A stretch of 61,546 nt of DNA from contig NZ_JANZKU010000026.1 in NCBI RefSeq assembly GCF_025642785.1, positions 1 through 61,546 on the forward strand. The letters run 5' to 3'. The notes below the pieces were generated by a model that worked only from the letters and a program-made list of their open reading frames with translations, made no database searches and was not told the origin of the DNA. This document shows, one piece after another, positions 16,227 to 25,199 of this stretch. Positions within the stretch are counted from its first letter, which is position 1; every line of letters starts with the position of its first letter. This DNA is from Pseudomonas sp. RIT-PI-AD (GTDB lineage: Bacteria > Pseudomonadota > Gammaproteobacteria > Pseudomonadales > Pseudomonadaceae). A program made the position numbers and the translations under genes.

Positions 16227-17411
16227 ATGCCCACCGCCACCTCTGCCTCGTACCTGGTGCGCGGCACTTCCGCCTATCGGCGGGCCACCCTGGCGCTGTT
16301 CTGCGCCGGCTTCGCCACCTTCGCCCTGTTGTACTGCGTACAACCCTTGTTGCCGCAGTTGGCCGAGCACTTCGGCGTGTCCGCCGCCACCAGCAGCCTG
16401 GCCCTGTCGTTGACCACCCTGAGCCTGGCGGCCTGCCTGCTGCTCTCTGGCGCGCTGAGCGAAAGCTGGGGCCGCAAACCGGTGATGGCGGTGGCGCTGG
16501 GGATCGCCAGCCTGCTCGGCGTGGCCTGCTCCCTGGTGCAGGGCTGGCACTGGCTGCTGGTCTTGCGGGCGCTGCTCGGGTTGGCCCTGAGCGGTCTGCC
16601 GGCGCTGGCCATGGCCTATGTCGGCGAGGAGTTCGATCCGGATTCGCTGCCGGCGGCGATGGGCCTGTACATCGGCGGTACGGCCTTGGGCGGGCTGCTC
16701 GGGCGCTTGTTCGCCGGTCTGCTCAGCGACCTCGGCGGCTGGCCGCTGGCGCTGGGCGGGATCGGTGGCTTGGCGCTGCTCGCCCTGGGCCTGTTCGTCT
16801 GGCTGCTGCCACCTTCGCGGCATTTCCGCGCCCAGCCCCTGAGCCTTGGCGGCCTGCTGGAAAACTTCCGCCAGCACTTGCTCAACCCTGAACTGCGCGG
16901 GCTGTTCTGGCTGGGATTCCTGCTGATGGGCGGGTTCGTCGCGCTGTTCAACTACATCGGCTTCCGCCTGGCGGCGCCGCCGTTCGGCTTGTCGCCCACG
17001 GTGATCGGCATGCTCTTCAGCGTCTACCTGATCGGCATCTTCAGCGCCGGCTGGGGCGGGCGCCTGGTGCCGAGGCTGGGCGCGCGGCGGGTGGTGCAGG
17101 GCGGGGTGGCGCTGATGCTGGCGGGCGTGGCCCTCTGCGCGCTGCCCTGGCTGGCCGCCTCGGTGGCCGGCCTGGGCTTCTTCACCCTGGGGTTCTTCGC
17201 CGCCCATGCGGTCGCCAGCGGTCAGGTCGGCCAGCGCGCGCCGGCGGCCAAGGCGCAGGCGTCGGCGCTGTACCTGTGCGCCTATTACCTGGGCTCCAGC
17301 CTGGTGGGCTATGGCGGCGGCTACGTCTGGCAGCACGCCGGCTGGCTGGCGCTGCTCGCGGTGCTGGCGGCGCTGTTCGTCTTCGCCGGCTGGCGCGCCC
17401 GGCGCATCTGA
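16227..17411 (+). CDS. MFS transporter, YnfM-like
   Basis: This 394-residue inner-membrane protein has about 12 hydrophobic helices. A G-x-L-S-E-x-W-G-R-K-P-V motif A lies in the loop between helices 2 and 3. The N-terminal pattern Y-C-V-Q-P-L-L-P-Q-L-A-E-H-F-G resembles YnfM/drug-efflux members. The ATG at 16227 is preceded by CAGGAG. A possible attenuator or sRNA terminator sits upstream, which may condition its expression. Substrate unknown. Confidence 0.85.
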   Translation: MPTATSASYLVRGTSAYRRATLALFCAGFATFALLYCVQPLLPQLAEHFGVSAATSSLALSLTTLSLAACLLLSGALSESWGRKPVMAVALGIASLLGVACSLVQGWHWLLVLRALLGLALSGLPALAMAYVGEEFDPDSLPAAMGLYIGGTALGGLLGRLFAGLLSDLGGWPLALGGIGGLALLALGLFVWLLPPSRHFRAQPLSLGGLLENFRQHLLNPELRGLFWLGFLLMGGFVALFNYIGFRLAAPPFGLSPTVIGMLFSVYLIGIFSAGWGGRLVPRLGARRVVQGGVALMLAGVALCALPWLAASVAGLGFFTLGFFAAHAVASGQVGQRAPAAKAQASALYLCAYYLGSSLVGYGGGYVWQHAGWLALLAVLAALFVFAGWRARRI

Positions 17412-17424
17412 GGGCGGCATCTTC

Positions 17425-17463
17425 GTTCAGGGCAGGTTCAGCAAGGGTTCAGCGGCGGTTCAG
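17425..17463 (+). promoter_or_regulatory. PhoP box: four GTTCAG repeats at 11-bp period
   Basis: GTTCAG occurs at 17425, 17436, 17447 and 17458, each exactly 11 bp apart. Two such repeats spaced this way make a PhoP box. The array ends 62 bp upstream of oprH and begins 13 bp after the MFS stop. It should drive oprH-phoP-phoQ in low magnesium. Confidence 0.85.
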
Positions 17464-17525
17464 GGGAGGGGGCGCAGCATGGGTGCTGTGTTCGACACCC
17501 CTTATCCCCGATGGAGGACCCTTCA

Positions 17526-18128
17526 ATGACACTCACCCTGACCCGCTTCGCCCTGGCCGCCGGCCTGTCCCTCGCCGCTGTCTCCAGCCAGGCCGCGGAC
17601 TTCGCCGGCCTGACCCTCGGCCAGAGCACCAGCAACATGGAACGCTCCGGCGCGCTGGAGCGCAACCTGGACAACCCCAAGTACGACGACGTCCTCAAGC
17701 ACGCCAGCACCTATGGCCTGCGCGCCGGCCAGGAAAGCGCCGAGGGCCGCTGGTACGCCAGCTACGAGAGCCTCACCGGCGACTATCACCACGACCTGAA
17801 CCTGCGCCAGCGCAACCTGCTGGGCAGCTACGATGCCTTTCTGCCGATTACCGACAGCACCCGGCTGTTCGGCGGCGCCACCCTCGGGCTGACCAAGCTC
17901 AGCCAGAATGCCTCCGGCTACCGCCGCGACAGCGACATCGGCTACGCCGTCGGCCTGCAAGCCGGTATCCTGCAGAAGGTCGCCGACAACTTCTCGGTGG
18001 AAGGCGGCTACCGTTACCTGCGCAGCAACGCCAGCGTCGAGGTCAAGGACCACGACGGCGCCAAGGCCGGTTCCCTGGACCTGCACAGCACCGGCCAGGC
18101 CTACCTGGGCGCCAACTACTACTTCTGA
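17526..18128 (+). CDS. oprH: Outer membrane protein OprH
   Basis: This 200-residue outer membrane beta-barrel has a signal peptide (M-T-L-T-L-T-R-F to S-Q-A-A) and a mature barrel of alternating strands that ends in the aromatic Y-L-G-A-N-Y-Y-F, the BamA-recognised terminal Phe. OprH is the Mg-starvation porin-like protein that binds and stabilises LPS and contributes to polycation resistance. The ATG at 17526 follows GGAGG. It is first in the operon with phoP and phoQ, and a perfect hairpin separates it from phoP. Confidence 0.93.
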   Translation: MTLTLTRFALAAGLSLAAVSSQAADFAGLTLGQSTSNMERSGALERNLDNPKYDDVLKHASTYGLRAGQESAEGRWYASYESLTGDYHHDLNLRQRNLLGSYDAFLPITDSTRLFGGATLGLTKLSQNASGYRRDSDIGYAVGLQAGILQKVADNFSVEGGYRYLRSNASVEVKDHDGAKAGSLDLHSTGQAYLGANYYF

Positions 18129-18138
18129 CCCACAGCCT

Positions 18139-18156
18139 GCCCGCCGCGCGGCGGGC
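18139..18156 (+). other. Intercistronic hairpin oprH-phoP
   Basis: GCCCGCC-GCGC-GGCGGGC is a perfect 7-bp stem with 4-nt loop, 10 bp after the oprH stop, without a U tract. It probably lets oprH mRNA outlast or outnumber the phoPQ message. Confidence 0.6.
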
Positions 18157-18225
18157 GCAACCCGGCCACGGCCGTCCCGCTTCGCTCCGGGGCGGCCGGC
18201 GCGCATCCGGGCGAGGAGCATGCGG

Positions 18226-18903
18226 ATGAAACTCTTGGTGGTGGAAGACGAGGCGCTGTTGCGCCATCACCTCTATACCCGGCTCGGCGAGCAGGGCCAC
18301 GTGGTGGATGCGGTGCCCGATGCCGAGGAAGCGCTGTACCACGCCCGCGAATACCACCACGACCTGGCGGTGGTGGACCTCGGCCTGCCGGGCATGAGCG
18401 GTCTCGACCTGATCCGCCAACTGCGCGGCCAGGGCCGCGACTTCCCGATCCTGATCCTCACCGCCCGCGGCAACTGGCAGGACAAGGTGGAAGGCCTGGC
18501 CGCCGGCGCCGACGACTACGTGGTCAAGCCCTTCCAGTTCGAGGAACTGGAGGCGCGCCTGAACGCCCTGCTGCGACGCTCCGCCGGCTTCACCCAGGCG
18601 ACCATCGAGGCCGGTCCGCTGCGCCTGGACCTGAATCGCAAGCAGGCCCTGGTGGAGGACAGACCCCTGGCGCTGACCGCCTACGAATACCGCATCCTCG
18701 AATACCTGATGCGCCATCAGCAGCAGGTGGTCGCCAAGGACCGCCTGATGGAGCAGCTCTACCCGGACGACGGCGAGCGCGACCCGAATGTCATCGAGGT
18801 GCTGGTCGGACGCCTGCGGCGCAAGCTGGAGGCGGCGCCCGGTTTCCGGCCGATCGAGACGGTGCGCGGCCAGGGCTACCTGTTCACCGAGCGCTGCCGA
18901 TGA
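18226..18903 (+). CDS. phoP: Two-component response regulator PhoP
   Basis: This 225-residue OmpR-type regulator has acidic pocket residues in V-V-E-D-E, phosphoacceptor Asp51 in V-V-D-L-G-L-P-G, K-P-F-Q-F-E-E-L, and a C-terminal winged helix ending in the R-G-Q-G-Y-L-F-T motif. The ATG at 18226 is preferred over 18220 because the GAGGAG site is then about 7 nt away. It binds GTTCAG-type direct repeats such as those upstream of oprH, giving autoregulation. Confidence 0.95.
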   Translation: MKLLVVEDEALLRHHLYTRLGEQGHVVDAVPDAEEALYHAREYHHDLAVVDLGLPGMSGLDLIRQLRGQGRDFPILILTARGNWQDKVEGLAAGADDYVVKPFQFEELEARLNALLRRSAGFTQATIEAGPLRLDLNRKQALVEDRPLALTAYEYRILEYLMRHQQQVVAKDRLMEQLYPDDGERDPNVIEVLVGRLRRKLEAAPGFRPIETVRGQGYLFTERCR

Positions 18904-20279
18904 GGCTGCGCTGGCCGCTGCGCGGCGGCCGCGGCTTTTCCCTGCGCCTGCGCCTGATGCTGGGCGCGGCGGCCCTGGCGGTGCTGTTCATGCTGGCGCT
19001 GCTGCCGGCGTTGCTCGGGGTGTTCAGCTCGACCCTGGAAACCGTCATCGAGCAGCGCCTGGCGTCGGACGCCAGCACCCTGATCGGTGCCGCGCGCTTC
19101 GAGCGCGGCGCGCTGAAAATGCCCACGCGGCTGCCCGACGAGGAATTCAACCTGCCCGAGGCCAAGCTGCTCGGCTACATCTACGACCGCGACAACCGCC
19201 TGGTCTGGCGCTCGCGCTCGGCCGACGACGAGTCGATCACCTACCTGCCGAAGTTCGACGGCAACGGCGCCACCGAATTTCGCCGCACCCGCGATGCCGA
19301 TGGCGAGGAATACTTCGTCTACGACGTGGAGTTGCGCCTGGAGGACCGGGAGGAAGCCTCCTTCAGCTTCATCGCCATGCAGCCCACCCGCGAATACCAG
19401 CACATGCTTGCCGGCTTCCGCGACCAGCTGTACATCTGGCTGGGCGCCGCGCTGCTGTTCCTCCTCGGCCTGCTCTGGCTCGGGTTGACCTGGGGCTTCC
19501 GCAGCCTGCGCGGGCTGCGCGAGGAACTGGACCAGATCGAGTCGGGCGTCATCGAACGCTTGAGCCAGAAGCACCCGCGCGAACTGCTGCGCCTGACCGG
19601 TTCGCTGAACCGGTTGCTGGATGGCGAACGCCGCCAGCGCCAGCGCTACCGCGATTCCCTCGGCGACCTGGCGCACAGCCTGAAGACGCCGCTGTCGGTC
19701 CTGCAAAGCGTCGGCGAGGTGATCGCCACCCAGCCGAATAACCGCGAGCAGGCCCAGGTGTTGCAGAACCAGGTGGAGCGGATGAGCCAGCAGATCGGCT
19801 ACCAGTTGCAGCGCGCGACCCTGCGCAAGAGCGGCCTGGTGCGCCATCGCACGCCCCTCGCGCCGCTGCTCGACACCCTGTGCGAGGCGCTGGACAAGGT
19901 CTATCGCGACAAGCGCGTGGAGGTCGAACGGGCTTTCGACGGTTACCTCCACGTGCCGATGGAGCGCGGGGCGCTGCTCGAACTGCTCGGCAACCTGCTG
20001 GAGAACGCCTACCGGCTGTGCCTCGGGCGGATTCGGGTCAGCGCCCGCGGCAGCCTCGAGGGTTGCGAGCTGTGGATCGAGGACGACGGCCCGGGAGTGC
20101 CCGCCGACCAGCATGCGCGGGTGTTGCAACGGGGCGAGCGGCTGGACACCCAGCATCCGGGGCAGGGCATCGGCCTGGCGGTGGTGCGCGACATCATCGA
20201 CAGCTACGAGGGCGAGCTGAGCCTGCAGACCTCTTCCCTCGGCGGCGCGGCCTTCCACATCCGCCTTGGCGCCAACTGA
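18900..20279 (+). CDS. phoQ: Sensor histidine kinase PhoQ
   Basis: This 459-residue kinase overlaps the phoP stop (ATGA). It has TM1 (about 18-42), a periplasmic sensor with acidic stretches (for example D-A-D-G-E-E), TM2 (about 178-198), a HAMP-like segment and His259 in D-L-A-H-S-L-K-T-P-L. The HATPase domain has L-L-E-N-A-Y-R-L and D-D-G-P-G-V-P. The catalytic-lid motif reads G-Q-G-I-G-L-A-V-V. It senses divalent cations and controls PhoP phosphorylation in the P. aeruginosa manner. Confidence 0.95.
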   Translation: MRLRWPLRGGRGFSLRLRLMLGAAALAVLFMLALLPALLGVFSSTLETVIEQRLASDASTLIGAARFERGALKMPTRLPDEEFNLPEAKLLGYIYDRDNRLVWRSRSADDESITYLPKFDGNGATEFRRTRDADGEEYFVYDVELRLEDREEASFSFIAMQPTREYQHMLAGFRDQLYIWLGAALLFLLGLLWLGLTWGFRSLRGLREELDQIESGVIERLSQKHPRELLRLTGSLNRLLDGERRQRQRYRDSLGDLAHSLKTPLSVLQSVGEVIATQPNNREQAQVLQNQVERMSQQIGYQLQRATLRKSGLVRHRTPLAPLLDTLCEALDKVYRDKRVEVERAFDGYLHVPMERGALLELLGNLLENAYRLCLGRIRVSARGSLEGCELWIEDDGPGVPADQHARVLQRGERLDTQHPGQGIGLAVVRDIIDSYEGELSLQTSSLGGAAFHIRLGAN

Positions 20280-20303
20280 ACCGCGCGGCGTGCCGGGTCC
20301 GGC

Positions 20304-21299
20304 TCAGCCTTCGCGGGCGCGGTAGGTCCCGGGAGGCACCCCGGTCCATTTCTTGAACGCGCGATGGAAGGCCGACGCCTCGGAAAAGCCGAGGCGCTCG
20401 GCGATCGCCGGAATCGAAGGTTCGCGTTCCAGCAGCTCGATGGCCAGGTCCCGGCGCAACTGATCCTTCAGCCGCTGGAAGCTGCACCCTTCCTCGCGCA
20501 GGTGCCGGCGCAGGGTTTGCGGGCTGACGTGCAGGTGCCGCGCAACGCCCTCCAGATCCGGCCAGTGCCGGCAGTCGCGGCCGAGCAGGCGGCGGATGCG
20601 CACGGCGAAACCGTCGCCGGCGTCCGGGCGCGCCAGCAGGTCGGCCGGCGCCCTCGCCAGGAAACGCTTGAGGCTGCGCTCGTCCTGCAACAGCGGCATC
20701 GCCAGGTAGCGGGCGGGGAAGCGCAGCGCGCACTGGGCGCTGGCGAAGTGGCGAGGGCAGGGGAACAACAGGCGGTACTCGGCGGCATGGGCCGGTTCGG
20801 GGTAGGCGAAGTGCGCGCTGTCCAGGCGGATGCGTTCGCCGATCAGCCAGCTGGCGAGGCGATGCCAGAGGGTCAGCAGGCTTTCCAGCAGGAAATGCTC
20901 GGGGTCGGTGGCTGGACTATGCTCCACCCTCAGGCACGCGTGATCGCCCTCGCGGACCAGCTCGAGAAGCAGCGCGCGCGGGAACAGCGCCTGGAACTGG
21001 ATGCCGCGCAGCAGGGCCTTTTCCAGGTTGCGGCAGTGGATCAGGGCGTGACACATCATGGCGAAGGTGCCGGGGCGGCTGGGCGCCGGCGCGAGGCCGA
21101 GGGACTCGTCGGCCAGGCGTTGCCAGAGCAGGTGCAGCAGCCGGGCGAAGGCCTCCGGCGCGACACGCGCGCGGGGTTCGGCGAGCAGGCCCGGCGGGAT
21201 GCCGGCGAGGCGCAGCAGGGACGCTTCGTCCAGGCCTTGGCGGCGGACGCCGTGCAGGGCGGCGCGGACGAAATGAACGGCGATGCTGGGCTCGCGCAT
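20304..21299 (-). CDS. AraC-family transcriptional regulator
   Basis: This 331-residue protein has an N-terminal Arabinose_bd-type domain ([13 protein letters not shown] and G-T-F-A-M-M-C-H segments). The C-terminal AraC double helix-turn-helix includes [19 protein letters not shown] and [25 protein letters not shown]. The ATG at 21299 gives family length. It is divergent from dctA; the dctA control sites lie in the shared region, but regulation of dctA by this protein is not implied by the sequence. Confidence 0.88.
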   Translation of the reverse strand: MREPSIAVHFVRAALHGVRRQGLDEASLLRLAGIPPGLLAEPRARVAPEAFARLLHLLWQRLADESLGLAPAPSRPGTFAMMCHALIHCRNLEKALLRGIQFQALFPRALLLELVREGDHACLRVEHSPATDPEHFLLESLLTLWHRLASWLIGERIRLDSAHFAYPEPAHAAEYRLLFPCPRHFASAQCALRFPARYLAMPLLQDERSLKRFLARAPADLLARPDAGDGFAVRIRRLLGRDCRHWPDLEGVARHLHVSPQTLRRHLREEGCSFQRLKDQLRRDLAIELLEREPSIPAIAERLGFSEASAFHRAFKKWTGVPPGTYRAREG

Positions 21300-21367
21300 G
21301 GCGGCTTCCGGAGCGGCTCGGGCGCCGCGATGGTAGGCGCTCGGCGGGCGCGCGACAAGGCGGGGTG

Positions 21368-21401
21368 GCGGAAATCCGCGCGACGAACGGCGGGTTTCCG
21401 C
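21368..21401 (+). promoter_or_regulatory. Two DctD-type upstream activator sites
   Basis: GCGGAAATCCGC (21368-21379) and GCGGGTTTCCGC (21390-21401) are dyads 22 bp apart and about 80-110 bp upstream of the sigma-54 promoter. The first matches the core DctD site I remember from rhizobial dctA. Confidence 0.6.
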
Positions 21402-21476
21402 CATCCCGGACGCGCGGGCGGGCCCTGGCGCGAGCGCGAAGGGGCGGATTCGCTGTGCCGGGCGCCGGCGTCGGAC

Positions 21477-21492
21477 TTGGCATAGCGCTTGC
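21477..21492 (+). promoter_or_regulatory. Sigma-54 promoter of dctA
   Basis: TTGGCATAGCGCTTGC carries the GG (-24) and GC (-12) dinucleotides 10 bp apart. Predicted start is near 21504, giving about a 110-nt leader. Confidence 0.8.
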
Positions 21493-21613
21493 GATGTGGA
21501 ACTCGCGCCGCACAGGCGCCCACAACAAAGTCTCCCGGTCAGGGAGGTGTATCGAGTCCGGCAACGCGCGCCCGAGGATGTTCGGCGCAGGTTGTACCCG
21601 CGAGGAAACTGCC

Positions 21614-22912
21614 ATGTCCCGCAAGCCTTTCTACAAAAGCCTGTACGTGCAGGTATTGGTGGCGATCGCCATCGGTATCGCCCTGGGCCACTTCTACCCG
21701 CAGACCGCCGTCGCGCTCAAGCCGCTGGGGGACGGGTTCGTCAAACTGATCAAGATGGCCATCGCGCCGATCATCTTCTGCACCGTGGTCACCGGCATCG
21801 CCGGCATGCAGAGCATGAAAGCGGTGGGCAAGACCGGCGGCATGGCGCTGCTGTACTTCGAAGTGGTCTCCACCCTCGCGCTGATCATCGGTCTGGTGGT
21901 GGTGAACGTGGTGCAGCCGGGCGCCGGCATGCACGTCGATCCCGCCAGCCTCGACACCAAGGGCATCGCCGCCTACGCCGCGGCGGGCGAGAAGCAGAGC
22001 ACCGTCGACTTCCTGATGAACGTCATCCCCAACACCGTGGTGGGTGCGTTCGCTAACGGCGACATCCTCCAGGTGCTGTTCTTCTCCATTCTCTTCGGCT
22101 ATGCCCTGCATCGCCTGGGCGACTACGGCAAGCCGGTGTTCGAGTTCATCGAGCGCATCTCCCAGGTGATGTTCAACATCATCGGGGTGATCATGAAGGT
22201 CGCGCCCATCGGCGCCCTCGGCGCCATGGCCTTCACCATCGGCCAGTACGGCGTCGGTTCGCTGGTACAGCTCTTCCAGTTGATGCTGTGCTTCTACCTC
22301 ACCTGCATCCTCTTCGTGCTGGTGGTCCTGGGCAGCATCGCCCGGGCGCATGGCTTCAGCATCCTGCGCTTCGTCCGCTACATCCGCGAGGAGCTGCTGA
22401 TCGTGCTCGGCACCTCGTCTTCGGAATCGGCGCTGCCCGGCTTGATCGCCAAGATGGAGAAGCTCGGCTGCAACAAGTCGGTGGTCGGCCTGGTGATCCC
22501 CACCGGCTACTCCTTCAACCTCGACGGCACCTCGATCTACCTGACCATGGCCGCGGTATTCATCGCCCAGGCCACCGATACGCCGATGGACATCACCCAC
22601 CAGCTGACCCTGCTGCTGGTGCTGCTGATCGCCTCCAAGGGCGCCGCCGGGGTCACCGGCAGCGGCTTCATCGTGCTCGCCGCGACCCTGTCCGCCGTCG
22701 GCCACCTGCCGGTCGCCGGCCTGGCCTTGATCCTCGGCATCGACCGCTTCATGTCCGAGGCACGGGCGCTGACCAACCTGGTGGGCAACGGCGTGGCGAC
22801 CCTGGTGGTGGCGCGCTGGTGCAAGCAGGTGGACGAGGCGACCTTGCAACGGGAACTGGCCTCCGGCGGTAACCCGGACGACGTTATACCGACCCGTAGC
22901 GAAATGGCCTGA
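21614..22912 (+). CDS. dctA: C4-dicarboxylate:cation symporter DctA
   Basis: This 432-residue inner-membrane protein imports succinate, fumarate and malate with protons or sodium. It has the DAACS family core: the S-S-S-E-S-A-L-P serine-rich hairpin loop, the G-Y-S-F-N-L-D-G-T motif, a second [12 protein letters not shown] hairpin and D-R-F-M-S-E-A-R with N-x-x-G-N. The ATG at 21614 is supported by family start ([11 protein letters not shown]). Regulation by RpoN and a DctBD-like system is indicated by the upstream sites. Confidence 0.95.
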   Translation: MSRKPFYKSLYVQVLVAIAIGIALGHFYPQTAVALKPLGDGFVKLIKMAIAPIIFCTVVTGIAGMQSMKAVGKTGGMALLYFEVVSTLALIIGLVVVNVVQPGAGMHVDPASLDTKGIAAYAAAGEKQSTVDFLMNVIPNTVVGAFANGDILQVLFFSILFGYALHRLGDYGKPVFEFIERISQVMFNIIGVIMKVAPIGALGAMAFTIGQYGVGSLVQLFQLMLCFYLTCILFVLVVLGSIARAHGFSILRFVRYIREELLIVLGTSSSESALPGLIAKMEKLGCNKSVVGLVIPTGYSFNLDGTSIYLTMAAVFIAQATDTPMDITHQLTLLLVLLIASKGAAGVTGSGFIVLAATLSAVGHLPVAGLALILGIDRFMSEARALTNLVGNGVATLVVARWCKQVDEATLQRELASGGNPDDVIPTRSEMA

Positions 22913-22928
22913 GGCCTTTCCCGCGACG

Positions 22929-22957
22929 CAAAACCCGCCTGCCGGCGGGTTTTGTCG
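22929..22957 (+). terminator. Terminator of dctA
   Basis: CAAAACCCGCC (22929-22939) pairs with GGCGGGTTTTG (22944-22954) around a 4-nt loop, with T-rich flanks. Confidence 0.9.
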
Positions 22958-23469
22958 TTTCAGGGGGCCAGGGCTGCCTGGGGCGTTTTTGGCCTCGGCG
23001 TCAGGAGAACCGACGGCTTATCGGCGAAGGCGTAGCCGCACGCCGAAGTCGAACCGGCGGCGAAGGGGTCGCCCGCTGCCATCCGCCCAGACCGATTTTC
23101 CACAAGCCCCTGCGGTGTTCGACAGCCGCGCAGCCGAGTGCTGCGCGGCGCCGCCGCCACGGCAAGAGTCCCCGCGCCACAGGCCGCCGATCGGCGGAGC
23201 CGTGGCCGGCGGGAGGTGAGGCGTGTCGAGGGCGATGCCCGGCAGGCGACTGCGGTCGTAGCCGGATCAGCCGAGCCAGTGGCGGGCAATCTCCGCCCGG
23301 TCCTCCGAGGGGCCGCCGCGCCTGGGCGAATGGGTCAGCCGCGCCGAGCGCTTGGGTCATTGAGCGGGACGGGGGCTGGACCTAACCTGGGGTGCGGTCG
23401 CCGGGGCAGGGTCCCGGCGCCGCGCTCGCCCGCCGCGCCGCAGCAGGTACCACGCCCCAGGAGATCGCG
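22958..23469. other. 512-bp region with no supported gene
   Basis: Several short open frames exist on both strands because of the high G+C, but none has a good start, ribosome binding site or recognisable domain. It may hold a promoter for the CoA transferase gene. Decayed coding sequence cannot be excluded. Confidence 0.5.
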
Positions 23470-24651
23470 ATGAAAGGCCCGTTGTCCTCGTTGAAAGTGC
23501 TGGATTTCTCCACCCTGTTGCCGGGACCGTTCGCCTCCCTGCTGCTGGCCGACCTGGGCGCCGAGGTGCTGCGGGTCGAGGCCCCCGAACGCGCCGACCT
23601 GATCCGCCTGCTGCCGCCCCACGCCGATGGCGTCTCGGCCAGCCACGCCTACCTGAATCGCAACAAGCGCGGTATCGCCCTGGACTTGAAGCAACCCGAG
23701 GCGCTGGACGTGGTGCGGCAACTGATCCAGGAATACGACATCCTGCTGGAGCAATTCCGTCCGGGGGTGATGGAGCGGCTCGGCCTCGGCTACGCGGCGT
23801 TGAAGGCGCTCAACCCGCGGCTGATCTATGTCTCCATCACCGGCTACGGGCAGACCGGCCCGTACCGCGAGCGCGCCGGGCACGACATCGACTACCTGGC
23901 GCTGTCCGGCCTGGCCAGTTACAGCGGGCGCGCCGAAAGCGGGCCCTTGCCCCTGGGCATGCAGGTGGCCGACGTCGCCGGAGGCTCGCTGCACGGCGCG
24001 CTGGGCCTGCTGGCCGCGGTGATCCAGCGCCAGCACAGCGGCGAAGGCCAGCATGTCGACGTGAGCATGACCGACTGTACCTTCAGCCTGAACGCCATGG
24101 CCGGTGCCGGCTATCTGGCGGCGGGGGTCGAGCCGGAGCGGGAGGCCCTGGCGTTGAACGGCGGCAGCTTCTACGACTATTACCGCGCCCGCGACGGCCG
24201 CTGGTTCGCCGTCGGCAGCCTGGAGCCGCCGTTCATGAAAGCCCTGTGCACCGCCTTGGAGCGTCCCGAGCTGGCGGCCCTGGGATTGTCGCCGGACCCC
24301 GAGGTCCAGCGCGCCCTGAAGCGCGAGATCGCCCAGGCCTTCGCGACGCGGGACGCGGCCGAGTGGGGCGAGCGCTTCGCGGCGCTGGATGCCTGCGTCG
24401 AGCCGGTGCTGAGTTTCGCCGAGGCGCTGGAGCATCCCCACCTGCAAGCTCGCGGGCTGGTGGTGGAGGTGCCTCGCGAGGGCGCGCCGCCCCAGCGGCA
24501 GATGGCCTGTCCGCTGAAATTTTCCGCCGGACTGCCCACCCCGCGGCACATCGGCGCGGCGATCGGGGCGCATACCGAGGAGGTGCTGCGGGAACTGGGC
24601 TATGGGGATGCGCGGATCGCCGAGCTCAAGGCGCGCAAGGTCGTCGCCTGA
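23470..24651 (+). CDS. CaiB/BaiF-type CoA transferase or racemase
   Basis: This 393-residue class III CoA transferase family protein opens with L-K-V-L-D-F-S-T-L-L-P-G-P-F and continues with G-A-E-V-L-R-V-E, N-R-N-K-R-G-I-A-L-D-L-K and a G-H-D-I-D-Y motif that positions the catalytic Asp. Homologues include alpha-methylacyl-CoA racemases and formyl/carnitine CoA transferases; the length suits the racemase-like group. The ATG at 23470 is chosen from family start. It stands alone, convergent with sprT. Confidence 0.85.
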   Translation: MKGPLSSLKVLDFSTLLPGPFASLLLADLGAEVLRVEAPERADLIRLLPPHADGVSASHAYLNRNKRGIALDLKQPEALDVVRQLIQEYDILLEQFRPGVMERLGLGYAALKALNPRLIYVSITGYGQTGPYRERAGHDIDYLALSGLASYSGRAESGPLPLGMQVADVAGGSLHGALGLLAAVIQRQHSGEGQHVDVSMTDCTFSLNAMAGAGYLAAGVEPEREALALNGGSFYDYYRARDGRWFAVGSLEPPFMKALCTALERPELAALGLSPDPEVQRALKREIAQAFATRDAAEWGERFAALDACVEPVLSFAEALEHPHLQARGLVVEVPREGAPPQRQMACPLKFSAGLPTPRHIGAAIGAHTEEVLRELGYGDARIAELKARKVVA

Positions 24652-24661
24652 AGGCTTGGGG

Positions 24662-25156
24662 TCATTCCACCCGCTGCTCGCCGGTGAAGGTCAGGGTGGC
24701 CTTGCAGCGGCGGCAGAAGTAGCGGCGCCCGCGGGCCACCAGGGCGTGGCGCTGGGCGGAGAAGGGGAAGTCGTTGTCCACGCAGGCGCAGCGATAGACG
24801 AAGCGGGTGGCCTTGCGCCGTTCCACCGCATAGGTGTGGCAGCGATCCGGCGGCAATTCGTAGACCCCGCGCATGATCAACTGCCATTCCTCGCCATGGG
24901 GCTGGATGCGGCCGCCGAACAACTGATGGGCGATGAGGTGGGCGACTTCGTGGGGCACCGTCTGGCGCAGGAAGTTGTCGAGGTTTTCCTGGTAAAGCCG
25001 CGGATTGAAACGCAGCTTGTTTTCCGTCAGGTGGGCGACGCCGGCCTTCTGCCCGCGCAGCTTGAAGCTGACCTCGGGGCGGGTGAAGCGGCGTTTGAAA
25101 AAGGCTTCGGCCTGCTGGTAGCAGGCCTCCACCTTCATGTGTAGGCGTTCGGGCAT
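24662..25156 (-). CDS. sprT: SprT-family zinc metalloprotease
   Basis: This 164-residue SprT-like protein has the H-E-V-A-H zinc-metalloprotease helix, a following H-G-E-E-W and a C-terminal zinc-ribbon-like region (Y-R-C-A-C-V and Y-F-C-R-R-C). The ATG at 25156 has an AGGAG site. The bacterial substrate is unsettled; eukaryotic Spartan/SprT proteins cleave DNA-protein crosslinks. Confidence 0.9.
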   Translation of the reverse strand: MPERLHMKVEACYQQAEAFFKRRFTRPEVSFKLRGQKAGVAHLTENKLRFNPRLYQENLDNFLRQTVPHEVAHLIAHQLFGGRIQPHGEEWQLIMRGVYELPPDRCHTYAVERRKATRFVYRCACVDNDFPFSAQRHALVARGRRYFCRRCKATLTFTGEQRVE

Positions 25157-25199
25157 AGGCACTCCTGGGGAGCGATTATGCCGGAGGAGGCCGGACGCC

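Noticed and set aside
17425-17463. A short direct-repeat array that could be taken for a CRISPR remnant
   Set aside because: The 6-bp GTTCAG units at an 11-bp period are far too short for CRISPR and match PhoP binding sites upstream of oprH.
22958-23469. Overlapping frames of about 110 codons on both strands
   Set aside because: Arg/Pro/Ala-rich translations typical of random GC-rich sequence, with no start signals.
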